This document shows positions 9,201 to 16,048 of a stretch of DNA of 64,000 bases, piece by piece. How positions within the stretch are numbered: position 1 is the stretch's first letter; every line of letters begins with the position of its first letter. Position numbers and translations under genes: made by a program. The notes under the pieces were generated by a model. That model did not search any database and had not been told where the DNA came from. It worked only from the letters and a program-made list of their open reading frames with translations. The stretch covers positions 92,516 through 156,515 of the forward strand of contig ONFO01000008.1 in assembly GCA_900317155.1 (NCBI GenBank), read 5' to 3'. The DNA comes from an uncultured Bacteroidales bacterium (GTDB taxonomy: Bacteria; Bacteroidota; Bacteroidia; Bacteroidales; F082).

Positions 9201-9781
9201 AAATGTGTTTCAACCATTATGCCACAGATGCTGTAGTTACCAATGGCCGAATTGATGCCATCTCTTCGAAAAATTTTCTTCATATCAGAGACAGAAAACA
9301 CAGTAAATACGTTTCATATTATCCAACTCCTCCTGGGACGGTCGTTTTTAGCCCCGATGATAAATACCTAGCTTCAATATCCACGGGCGGAATAAGTGTT
9401 TGGAAATACAAAGATATAAAGTCTTTAACAAACAAGGACAAACGATATAAACCATCTCATGATTCACTAATAAAACCTTGGCTTTTTATAAAAGGCAGTT
9501 TTTGGACCCTCAATTATAGTCCTAATGGAAAATTCCTTTTAGCCACTTCAAGTAGCGGCACCCATATTTTCGATGCGTACAGAGGGATAGAGTTATGCAA
9601 GCTTCAGGGCCTTGAAGCTTCTTTTAGCCCTGATGGTAAGAAAATCCTATCCGTAGTAAACGGGAATGTTATCAGAATTTATGATTTCCCGCCCCTCCAA
9701 GACCTCATCGACCAAACCCGCGAGCGCTTCAAAAACCGCTCGCTAACGCCTGAAGAACGGAGAATGTATTATTTGGAATAA
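6296..9781 (+). CDS. STAND NTPase with transmembrane helix and WD40 propeller
   Basis: A 1161-residue protein of the novel-STAND (nSTAND1-like) type. The P-loop is G57-KSGIGKT and a Walker B-like stretch 'VIALDQFEE' lies at about 152-160. A helical region follows to about 415. One strong membrane helix (about 420-440, VFIVVAIVMVLALIPFFFQ) separates the ATPase from a linker ('AAQVNVLAEQDATLAARLAYE'). Many WD40-type blades follow, marked by 'FSPDG', 'YSPNG' and 'FSPDD' repeats. The C-terminal tail 'ERFKNRSLTPEERRMYYLE' is complete. STAND proteins act as sensors that oligomerise on ligand binding; here the propeller is the likely sensor and the adjacent SIR2-TIR protein the likely effector. The pair has low GC, which suggests horizontal acquisition. 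Confidence 0.85.
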   Translation: MGTASDIENPWAGLASYEDEEKVRLDSRDPKKFCGREEEIRSVTQLVTNNIFVTLYGKSGIGKTSLLNAGVFPSLREKYYLPISIRLSIDAATSFQRCIVEKINETLQIKEVNTQTFDVVDLPEEFEPNYLWGYFARNHFKDALSQHKVFPVIALDQFEEVLRDHKDDAEVLLRQIAYLMDESHALSSRKVENVQYNYDFNFRFVISIREDALYRLEDSIDNNYLSELKRCRYRLRALSMQGAKDAILIPGTEKDCIEKDKEDGIAEQIIKLADPNKKGEIDTLLLSLLCARTFDKKTGEKITMDDLDRLWKNKVGELIKNVMEVYYQDAIKELADNKVRYIQDHLIFGDGTRKLANSEEVKSVFGDDYQKLIEGENQILHVVGQNQVELLHDQLGVAVYEDRKAFEERERKRKQLKKRVFIVVAIVMVLALIPFFFQYVKMQELRIEAQESQSRLIAAQVNVLAEQDATLAARLAYEILPDSNDKTHPKNQYTLEADFAFRKALGYVGGTIPLNVQPVAVFPDGKKILARDGDNLCILDAENLTPIKTIFGPFPSTDRCSISQDGKRIATPTTTYASICIIDVESNTICDTISGLLEFSINPTGTYIVGSKGEKVYIYNQEGICDDTISLPSWVHYVSYSPSGKWIITSCNEGIFIWDNQTRKCIDTILGKYETKYNRLHDRAIFDQNEKTIATWSRFDGQGIVFWNWNSNTAKSDSIKIPNIENIESVSFSPNGTYFVTQGYVSNSVEKGLYVYENYIHLWTKYSNHPIKTISNKMFQRIALTSFPSNDRILFFYKDDEDVDYAQINYLDYENGFYNTFKVHNTLTYQDLYTHYSSNFISSIISTATFSPDGQIVLAAANGCLISIDVQTGDTKTQILPKGVSCASYSPDGNFIAYISFDSILYVSDSSGKVFERKLDKEFRYVSFSPDSKSVILTTKGRSHQGIECSTFWDFRIEKCIRTIPSFSEMCFNHYATDAVVTNGRIDAISSKNFLHIRDRKHSKYVSYYPTPPGTVVFSPDDKYLASISTGGISVWKYKDIKSLTNKDKRYKPSHDSLIKPWLFIKGSFWTLNYSPNGKFLLATSSSGTHIFDAYRGIELCKLQGLEASFSPDGKKILSVVNGNVIRIYDFPPLQDLIDQTRERFKNRSLTPEERRMYYLE

Positions 9782-9789
9782 CACTCAAC

Positions 9790-9984
9790 ATGAAATCCAA
9801 AAAGAAAAAGCCCAAAATGCAAAAATTCTGCAACCTAAAATCCCTCCTCAAAGCCGACCGCGAGAAGGAAATCGCGCAATACGGCAAGCAGGTCAGTATG
9901 CGGCCATCGAAAGTGCACAAGTCGAAGAAGGACTACGACAGAAAACAGAATAGAATGGCTGAAAAAGATGTAGATAATGATTGA
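9790..9984 (+). CDS. Small conserved basic protein, function unknown
   Basis: A 64-residue, very Lys-rich protein (MKSKKKKPKMQKFC...). The central segment 'LLKADREKEIAQYGKQVSMRPSKVHKSKK' has the look of a conserved small Bacteroidales protein, but I know no function for it. It starts 8 bp after the STAND gene and its last 8 bp overlap the start of the phosphatase gene, so it is transcribed within this run of genes. The high positive charge suggests nucleic-acid or ribosome contact; that is inference. Confidence 0.6.
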   Translation: MKSKKKKPKMQKFCNLKSLLKADREKEIAQYGKQVSMRPSKVHKSKKDYDRKQNRMAEKDVDND

Positions 9985-10699
9985 AATGGATCAGCGCATC
10001 ATAATCATCCCCGATCTTCACGGAAGGGAGTTCTGGCGGAAAGCGGTAGGTGAGCTGCCTGCGGATGCAAGTGCGGTGTTCCTCGGCGACTACCTGGATC
10101 CATACGAGAACGAATGGATATATTGGACGGATGCTTTCAAGAGCCTTCAAGACATCATTGCTTTGAAGAAAGCTCATGCTGAACAAGTTACATTGCTATG
10201 GGGAAATCATGATTTGCACTATCTGTTTCCCTCGTTGCAGGGGAGCCGGTATAATGAATACAAAGCGGATGTGATCAGGACGACGTTCGAAGCGAATTTA
10301 GATTGCTTTCAAATGGCTGTCGAATATGTCGTTGGTGGGAAAAGATACCTTTTCTCCCATGCGGGTGTCCATCCTGAATGGCTGAAAAAACATTCTAGTC
10401 TGTTTGGCCCAGCCGATGAGATAACTGCGGAAACCTTTAACCGACTGATGTTTACGGATGAGTTTGTCGAAGCTTTAAGTGATGTCTCTGCCTTGCGAGG
10501 TGGATGGAGTCGTGTAGGGAGTATGATTTGGGCGGATATGGACGAGTTTGCAGGAACACAGTTGAATGAATCGGAAATGTATCAGGTTTTTGGTCATACT
10601 AAGTGCCCGAATGGCCAACCGAAAGTCTATGGAAACATGATTTGCCTGGATTGTCAAAAGGCGTTTTTACTTTCGGAAGAGGGAATTGTGGGTTTTTGA
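9977..10699 (+). CDS. PPP-family metallophosphoesterase
   Basis: 240 residues with the classical dinuclear metal motifs: D13-L-H15-G (usual GDxHG), G37-D-Y-L-D41 (GDxxD), G76-N-H-D79 and a late 'SHAGVHPEW'. This arrangement is that of PPP-family phosphatases related to bacterial serine/threonine or diadenosine-tetraphosphate phosphatases. The substrate cannot be told from sequence. ATG 9977 overlaps the preceding small gene; a second ATG at 9986 is possible. It lies at the edge of the defence island and may or may not be part of it. Confidence 0.8.
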   Translation: MIEMDQRIIIIPDLHGREFWRKAVGELPADASAVFLGDYLDPYENEWIYWTDAFKSLQDIIALKKAHAEQVTLLWGNHDLHYLFPSLQGSRYNEYKADVIRTTFEANLDCFQMAVEYVVGGKRYLFSHAGVHPEWLKKHSSLFGPADEITAETFNRLMFTDEFVEALSDVSALRGGWSRVGSMIWADMDEFAGTQLNESEMYQVFGHTKCPNGQPKVYGNMICLDCQKAFLLSEEGIVGF

Positions 10700-10728
10700 G
10701 GTTTGAAATGTTTTTTTCCGTAAATTTG
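10695..10728 (+). promoter_or_regulatory. Promoter of the transketolase genes
   Basis: The -7 box TAAATTTG is at 10721-10728, with TTTG candidates at 10695 and 10702. It ends 35 bp before the ATG of the first transketolase subunit. Confidence 0.6.
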
Positions 10729-10763
10729 CAGTCAGATTTTCGTAAAACAAATACACTTCCAAT

Positions 10764-11606
10764 ATGACTATCAACGAATTAGAAAGAATCGCCTCTCAGG
10801 TGCGCCGCGACATCATCCGCATGGTGCATGGGTGCCAGTCGGGACATCCAGGCGGTTCGCTGGGCGCAACTGACATTGTCACAGCCCTTTATTTCGACCA
10901 AATGCAAATCGACCCCGCCCACTTCCGCATGGATGGCAACGGCGAGGACATGTTCTTCCTCTCCAACGGCCACATCAGCCCGATGTTTTACAGCATCTTG
11001 GCAAGACGCGGCTATTTCCCTGTCAAAGAGTTAGCAACCTTCCGTCGACTTGGCACCCGTCTGCAAGGACATCCCACCACGGCAGAGGGGCTGCCAGGTG
11101 TCCGTATCGCATCGGGTTCACTTGGACAAGGCCTATCTGTTGCAGTAGGTGCAGCACAGGCCAAGAAGCTGAATGGCGACCAACATATCGTCTATGTCCT
11201 CATGGGCGACGGCGAACAGGAGGAAGGTCAAATCTGGGAGGCCGCCATGTATGCGCCTGCCAAGGGTGTCGACAACCTCATCGCCATCATCGATTATAAC
11301 AAGAAACAAATCGATGGCCCCACGGATGACGTGCTTAGTCTTGGAGACTTACGCGCCAAATACGAGGCTTTCGGCTGGTATGTCCTTGAGGTGAGCGGAA
11401 ACGACATGCATGCCCTCGTGAATATTTTGAAACTCGCACATGAAAACACCCATCAGGGCAGGCCACAACTCATCTTGGCTCACACTGAGATGGGCATGGG
11501 CGTTGATTTCATGATGGGAACGCACAAATGGCACGGCACGGCTCCCAACGACGAGCAGGCTGCCAACGCATTGTCACAGCTGGAGGAGACTTTGGGAGAT
11601 TATTAG
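10764..11606 (+). CDS. Transketolase, N-terminal subunit
   Basis: 280 residues forming the thiamine-diphosphate-binding half of transketolase. Visible signatures are 'CQSGHPGGSLGATDIV', 'GHPTTAEGLPGVRIASGSLGQG' and the ThDP motif 'MGDGEQEEGQIWEAAMY...IIDYNKKQIDG'. Transketolase moves two-carbon ketol units in the non-oxidative pentose phosphate pathway. The protein ends where the Pyr domain would begin, and that domain is supplied by the gene at 11783. The two subunit genes are separated by a long hairpin repeat rather than fused. Confidence 0.93.
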   Translation: MTINELERIASQVRRDIIRMVHGCQSGHPGGSLGATDIVTALYFDQMQIDPAHFRMDGNGEDMFFLSNGHISPMFYSILARRGYFPVKELATFRRLGTRLQGHPTTAEGLPGVRIASGSLGQGLSVAVGAAQAKKLNGDQHIVYVLMGDGEQEEGQIWEAAMYAPAKGVDNLIAIIDYNKKQIDGPTDDVLSLGDLRAKYEAFGWYVLEVSGNDMHALVNILKLAHENTHQGRPQLILAHTEMGMGVDFMMGTHKWHGTAPNDEQAANALSQLEETLGDY

Positions 11607-11734
11607 ATTCCCTTTCGGGAATGGAGTTCAGAGATTGTTTTTGTTTGCGGCGGCCAGTGGTGCTATGGTTAGCCAAATTCTCTTGCCGCCGCGATTAATG
11701 TAACGAATAAACTCCATTCCCGCAGGGAAACTCA
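11607..11734. repeat. Long hairpin repeat element, copy A
   Basis: A 128-bp element between the transketolase subunit genes. The outer arms (11609-11629 and 11710-11734) are near-perfect inverted repeats of about 22 bp that contain CGGGAATGGAGTT and its complement AACTCCATTCCCG. An inner GCGGCGGC (11647) pairs with GCCGCCGC (11685). Copy B at 12762 shares the same arms and GC boxes with a different interior, so this is a dispersed family. In the transcript it would fold into one large stem. Confidence 0.75.
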
Positions 11735-11735
11735 A

Positions 11736-11772
11736 TCTAAAATTTTGAATTTTGAATATTGAATTTTAAATC
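11736..11772. repeat. Heptamer array TTTTGAA
   Basis: Four consecutive 7-bp units (TTTTGAA, TTTTGAA, TATTGAA, TTTTAAA) lie just upstream of the start of the second transketolase subunit. The same 7-bp period occurs at 58390-58438. Confidence 0.5.
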
Positions 11773-11782
11773 ACTGAAAAAC

Positions 11783-12736
11783 ATGGACTTTACAATTCAA
11801 AACCAAAAAGATACAAGATCGGGGTTCGGTGAAGGCTTGCTCGAAGCAGGTCGCCGCAATCCCAAGGTGGTGGCCTTCTGTGCCGACCTCACCGGCTCGC
11901 TGAAGATGGGCGACTTCGCCAAGGAGTTCCCCAGCCGTTTTTTCCAGACGGGCATCGCCGAGGCCAATATGGTTAACATGGCGGCAGGTATGGCTTTGAG
12001 CGGTTTCGTGCCGTTCACGGGTACATTTGCGGCTTTTGCAACGGGTCGCGTCTATGACCAAATTCGTCAAAGTGTGGCCTATTCCAACAAGAACGTGAAG
12101 ATTGCCGCTTCCCATGCAGGTGTAACCCTTGGTGAAGATGGTGCCACACACCAAATCCTCGAGGACATCGGGCTGATGAAGATGCTGCCCAACATGACGG
12201 TCATCGTGCCGTGCGACTTCAATCAGACCAAAAATGCCACCATTGCCGTTGCGGAATACGATGGCCCAGTTTATTTGCGTTTTGGTCGTCCGAAAGTGCC
12301 GAATTTCACCCAAGTAGATGAGAAGTTCATCATTGGCAAGGCACAAATGCTACAAGAAGGCACAGATGTGACCATCTTCGCCTGCGGTCATCTCGTTTGG
12401 AAGGCTGTGCAAGCGCTTCCGATACTGAAGGAGATGGGCATCAATGCAGAGCTGATTAACATTCACACCATCAAGCCGTTGGATGTGGAGGCCGTGCTGA
12501 AATCGGTAGGGAAGACCCGTTGTGTGGTCACCGCAGAGGAACACCAACGCAACGGCGGCTTGGGCGACAGCATCGCACAAGTGCTTGCCTTGAACATGCC
12601 TTGCCCGATGGAAATGGTGGCTGTCAATGATGTTTTCGGCCAAAGCGGTACGCCTGACGAACTCTTGAAAGCCTATCATCTCGATACGCCCGACATCGTG
12701 GAGGCGGTGAAAAAAGTTGTGGCACGCAAACAATAA
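11783..12736 (+). CDS. Transketolase, C-terminal subunit
   Basis: 317 residues from ATG 11783; the frame extends upstream to a TTG at 11759 inside the AT-rich heptamer leader, which I consider non-coding. It carries the transketolase pyrimidine-binding domain ('FFQTGIAEANMVNMAAGMALSG', with the conserved catalytic Glu in 'GIAE') and 'SHAGVTLGEDGATHQ'. The C-terminal domain includes 'CVVTAEEHQRNGGLGDS'. It completes the enzyme with the product of the gene at 10764. Hairpin repeats of one family lie on both sides of this gene. Confidence 0.93.
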   Translation: MDFTIQNQKDTRSGFGEGLLEAGRRNPKVVAFCADLTGSLKMGDFAKEFPSRFFQTGIAEANMVNMAAGMALSGFVPFTGTFAAFATGRVYDQIRQSVAYSNKNVKIAASHAGVTLGEDGATHQILEDIGLMKMLPNMTVIVPCDFNQTKNATIAVAEYDGPVYLRFGRPKVPNFTQVDEKFIIGKAQMLQEGTDVTIFACGHLVWKAVQALPILKEMGINAELINIHTIKPLDVEAVLKSVGKTRCVVTAEEHQRNGGLGDSIAQVLALNMPCPMEMVAVNDVFGQSGTPDELLKAYHLDTPDIVEAVKKVVARKQ

Positions 12737-12761
12737 ACGACAGAAATAGACGATATAAAAG

Positions 12762-12894
12762 GGATTCCCTTGCGGGAATGGCGTGGTGAGGTTCTCATTT
12801 AATGCGGCGGCTTGTGGAGTTCACAAGTCAAAAGATTCTTGAAGCCGCCGCCTTTTAACTACAGACAAGCTCTCCATTCCCGCAGGTAACCTCA
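12762..12894. repeat. Long hairpin repeat element, copy B
   Basis: About 133 bp. The outer arms GATTCCCTTGCGGGAATGG and CTCCATTCCCGCAGG match those of copy A at 11607. The inner stem is GCGGCGGCTT (12804) with AAGCCGCCGC (12842), and TTGTGGAGTTCACAAG forms a further inner hairpin. It follows the transketolase stop by 25 bp. Confidence 0.75.
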
Positions 12895-12933
12895 ACAATT
12901 AAACGATTTAACAATCAACGATTCAACGATAAT
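12895..12933. repeat. AT-rich 7/8-bp leader repeat
   Basis: Units CAATTAAA, CGATTTAA, CAATCAA, CGATTCAA run directly up to the alkaline phosphatase ATG. A near-identical arrangement (CAATTAAA, CAGTTAAA, CAATCAA, CACTTCAA) occurs at 22909-22944 before the DMT transporter. Confidence 0.5.
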
Positions 12934-14104
12934 GAAAAAACTAACTACTCTATCCCTAATCGTTCTCGTCATGCTGGGCATGTTGTCCTCATGTGGCACC
13001 AAGAAAGAAGAAACGCCTGAACCACCCAAAGCCATGAATGTCATTTACATGATTGGCGACGGTATGGCTTTGCCACAGGTATATGCAGCTATGTTGGCAT
13101 CGGGCGAAAAAATGACCTTTTCGCAATTCCCTTACATCGGCGTAGTTGACACCCATTCTGCCAGCAACGACATCACCGATTCGGCTGCAGCAGGCACAGC
13201 CCTTGCCAGCGACCACAAGACAAAAAACGCCATGATTGGTGTGAATCCTGACTCGATTCCAGTGAAAACGGTCCTTGAGGTGATGAAGGAGCAAGGCAAG
13301 GAGACCGGCATCGTGGTGTCGAGCTATGTCACCCATGCCACACCTGCCTCTTTCTATGCCAAGGTGCCGCATCGCAAACAATATGAGGATATTGCTGTGC
13401 AGATGGCCGAAAATCCTTATCTGAACTTTATCATTGGTGGTGGCATGAAGCATTTCAACCAACGCAAGGACAGCATCAACCTTGTGGAACGCATGGAGAA
13501 CGAACTTGGTTGGAAGGTCTATGACACCCTCGCCGACATCGACGTGACCTGCAAAAAATACGCTGTCATGGCCAATGCCGACCACATGCCGCATGCCGCT
13601 GATCGTGGCGACTTCCTGCCGCGTGCCGTCAAGACGGCTTTGAAGACCTTGGATAATGCTGAAAACGGCTTCTTCCTCATGGTGGAAGGCTCGCAAATCG
13701 ACTTTGCCTGCCATGGCAACGACTCCACCTGGATGATGGATGAGATGCTCGACTTCGACTATGCCATCAAGGTCGCTCTCGACTATGCCAAGGAGAAAGG
13801 CAACACGCTGGTCGTGGTCACCGCCGACCATGAGACAGGCGGCCTGACCTTGCCCGACCCGCAAGGCAAATACACCAATGTCGTGTTTAATTACTCGACA
13901 AGAAGTCATACTTGCTTGCCGGTGATGGTCTATGCCTACGGCCCTGGTGCTGAGCAGTTCACAGGTTGGATGCAGAACACCGCCATCAAGGGTAAGATTC
14001 TGAATGCCTGCGGTTTGGAGAACATTAGCGACACCCTTAAGGAATATGATGGTCTGAAAATCAAGGCGGTGAAGGTCAATTTGGATAGCAAGCCTGAAAA
14101 GTAG
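12932..14104 (+). CDS. phoA: Alkaline phosphatase, lipoprotein
   Basis: 390 residues of the PhoA-type alkaline phosphatase superfamily. The signal peptide ends in a lipobox (LSSC21), so the enzyme should be lipid-anchored in the envelope. Metal ligand D43 lies in 'MIGDGMALPQ'. The nucleophile is S84 in 'ITDSAAAGTALA'. Further metal sites appear in 'VTADHETGGL' and 'RSHTCLPVMVYAYGPGA'. It hydrolyses phosphomonoesters and releases phosphate outside the cytoplasm. The glycosyltransferase gene begins 5 bp after its stop, so the two are probably in one transcript although their functions look unrelated. Confidence 0.9.
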   Translation: MKKLTTLSLIVLVMLGMLSSCGTKKEETPEPPKAMNVIYMIGDGMALPQVYAAMLASGEKMTFSQFPYIGVVDTHSASNDITDSAAAGTALASDHKTKNAMIGVNPDSIPVKTVLEVMKEQGKETGIVVSSYVTHATPASFYAKVPHRKQYEDIAVQMAENPYLNFIIGGGMKHFNQRKDSINLVERMENELGWKVYDTLADIDVTCKKYAVMANADHMPHAADRGDFLPRAVKTALKTLDNAENGFFLMVEGSQIDFACHGNDSTWMMDEMLDFDYAIKVALDYAKEKGNTLVVVTADHETGGLTLPDPQGKYTNVVFNYSTRSHTCLPVMVYAYGPGAEQFTGWMQNTAIKGKILNACGLENISDTLKEYDGLKIKAVKVNLDSKPEK

Positions 14105-14109
14105 AGAAA

Positions 14110-15090
14110 ATGAAACTCTCTGTCGTCATCGTCAACTACAACGTCGAGTATTTCCTCGAACAATGCCTCTATTCGGTGCGTCGTGCCATGCAGGGTATCG
14201 AAGGGGAGGTGTTTGTCGTCGACAACAACTCGGTCGACGGCTCGTTGAAGATGCTGGCGCAGAAGTTCCCCGAGGTGAAGGTCATCGCCAACAAGGAGAA
14301 TGTCGGTTTTGCGAAAGCCAACAACCAGGCCATCCGCATCTCGATGGGCGAGTATGTACTGTTGCTCAATCCCGACACGGTGGTGGAAGACGACACCTTC
14401 TCGAAATGCATCGCCTTCATGGACAGCCACCCCGATGCTGGCGGTCTCGGCGTGAAGATGGTGGACGGTAAGGGACAGTTTTTGCCAGAGTCGAAACGTG
14501 GTTTGCCTACAGCAAAAACGGCGTTCTATAAGATGTTTGGCTTGGCCAAGCTCTTCCCGCACAGCAAGCGTTTCGCCCGTTATTACATGGGGCATCTCTC
14601 CAACGATGAGACCAACGAGGTGGAGATTTTGGCAGGGGCTTTCATGCTCATGCGGAAGGAGACACTCGACAAAGTTGGTTTGTTGGATGAGACCTTTTTC
14701 ATGTATGGCGAAGACATTGACCTGTCGTACCGTATCACGCAAGGCGGCTACAAGAATTACTATTTTCCAGAGACGCGCATCATCCACTACAAAGGCGAGA
14801 GCACGAAGAAGACCAGCGTCAACTATGTGTTTGTCTTCTACCGCGCCATGGAGATTTTTGCCAAGAAACACTTCGGTAACTCATGGGCCAAGTCGTTCTC
14901 TTTCCTTATTAATATGGCCATCTACATCAAGGCGTTTTTCGCGTTGGTGTCGCAGTTTTTCCACAAGGCAGCCATCGTTACGGCGGCTTGGCGGCCATCA
15001 GTTATTCTTGGGGTCATGGCAACATCTATGGCGGCGTGGGCACCTATCCAGCGGTGCTCTTTGCGGTGGTACTACCGATTTACATCTTGA
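14110..15090 (+). CDS. Glycosyltransferase family 2, N-terminal part of a frameshifted gene
   Basis: A GT2 (WbbL/rhamnosyltransferase-like) domain with 'SVVIVNYNVEYFLEQCL', the DxD-containing 'LLLNPDTVVEDD' and 'FFMYGEDIDLSYRI'. It transfers a sugar from a nucleotide donor, probably in polysaccharide or O-antigen assembly. The family-like sequence runs to about 'SQFFHKAAIV' (near 14980). After that the reading is abnormal (AAWRPSVIL...) and stops at 15090. The expected continuation is found in the -1 frame from about 14988. The two ORFs overlap by about 100 bp and together match the single long GT2-plus-membrane-domain protein typical of Bacteroidales. Confidence 0.85.
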   Translation: MKLSVVIVNYNVEYFLEQCLYSVRRAMQGIEGEVFVVDNNSVDGSLKMLAQKFPEVKVIANKENVGFAKANNQAIRISMGEYVLLLNPDTVVEDDTFSKCIAFMDSHPDAGGLGVKMVDGKGQFLPESKRGLPTAKTAFYKMFGLAKLFPHSKRFARYYMGHLSNDETNEVEILAGAFMLMRKETLDKVGLLDETFFMYGEDIDLSYRITQGGYKNYYFPETRIIHYKGESTKKTSVNYVFVFYRAMEIFAKKHFGNSWAKSFSFLINMAIYIKAFFALVSQFFHKAAIVTAAWRPSVILGVMATSMAAWAPIQRCSLRWYYRFTS

Positions 15091-16040
15091 TTTGGCTGTT
15101 GTCCACCTATTTCACAGGAGGTTACGACAAACCTTATAGCATCGCGAAAGCCATCCTCGGTGTGGCCTTTGGCAGCGCTGTGATTTTGGTGTTGTATGCC
15201 TTGCTGCCCGAGAGCCTCCGTTTTTCGCGTGCCTTGATTCTCTTCGGAATGATATGGTTAGCCTTGGAGATGAGCATCACGCGAGCCATAGGCATCTTGA
15301 TGGGCAATGAGAACTTCCAGTCGAAACGGACGGAGAAGAAGCGATTCTTGGTCATCGGTAGCCCCGAAGAGACACAACGCGTCAATTCCATCTTGGAAAG
15401 CACTTCCATCAAGCCTGATTTCATCGGTTTGGTGAGTTCGGAGGCGCAAGGCGAGGCTCCAGAAGGCTTCATCGGCAACCTCTCGCAGGTGCCCGACATC
15501 ATTGAGATTTATAAGATCACCGAGGTCATTTTCTGTTCAAAGGACGTGCCGCATCAGGTCATCATCGACAAGATGGTGGACTGGCACGCCACCAATGTGG
15601 ATTATAAGATTGCGCCAGAGGACAGTCTGTCCATCATCGGCAGCAACAGCATCAACACGCGCGGCGACCTTTACACCGTTGATATCAAGGCGATTGACAC
15701 GGTGGCCAACCGCCGTAACAAACGCCTTTTCGATGTGCTGATGAGCCTGTTCAGCATTGTTTTCTGGTTGCCCTTGGCTTTGGTCGTGAAGCAGCCTGTG
15801 CAATTCCTCAAAAACGCTGTTTTTGTGCTGTTTGGCCGCAGAACCTGGGTGGGATATTGCTCGCCCGCCGATGAATCGCAAAAACTGCCCAAGATTCGCA
15901 AGGGCATCTATAATCCCGCCTCCCATTTGGAAAAGAATATCGAAGCCGATGTCCTTAACCAGATGAACCTGCTTTACGCCCGCGACTATACAGTGTGGAA
16001 GGATGCCGAGATATTCTTTAAATCCATCATGACAAAATAA
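14988..16040 (+). CDS. C-terminal membrane/Rossmann part of the frameshifted glycosyltransferase
   Basis: The open frame begins at a TTG, with no convincing start of its own. It encodes several membrane helices ('AVLFAVVLPIYILIWLLS', 'AKAILGVAFGSAVILVLYALL'), then a nucleotide-binding-like fold ('KRFLVIGSPEETQRVNSIL') and a further hydrophobic segment near 'RLFDVLMSLFSIVFWLPLALVV'. This layout resembles polyprenyl glycosylphosphotransferase-type regions and normally continues from the GT2 domain in one polypeptide. A single-base deletion near GGCGGC at 14981-14986 would explain the break; an assembly error is equally possible. It ends 8 bp before the next gene. Confidence 0.7.
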   Translation: MAAISYSWGHGNIYGGVGTYPAVLFAVVLPIYILIWLLSTYFTGGYDKPYSIAKAILGVAFGSAVILVLYALLPESLRFSRALILFGMIWLALEMSITRAIGILMGNENFQSKRTEKKRFLVIGSPEETQRVNSILESTSIKPDFIGLVSSEAQGEAPEGFIGNLSQVPDIIEIYKITEVIFCSKDVPHQVIIDKMVDWHATNVDYKIAPEDSLSIIGSNSINTRGDLYTVDIKAIDTVANRRNKRLFDVLMSLFSIVFWLPLALVVKQPVQFLKNAVFVLFGRRTWVGYCSPADESQKLPKIRKGIYNPASHLEKNIEADVLNQMNLLYARDYTVWKDAEIFFKSIMTK

Positions 16041-16048
16041 AGTCACTT

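Noticed and set aside
12989-14871. Two long minus-strand frames opposite the alkaline phosphatase and glycosyltransferase
   Set aside because: They are shadows of strongly supported plus-strand genes with intact motifs, and have no promoter or plausible start.
14970-15000. Programmed -1 ribosomal frameshift in the glycosyltransferase
   Set aside because: No X-XXY-YYZ slippery site and no obvious downstream structure at the right distance; a mutation or sequencing error is simpler.
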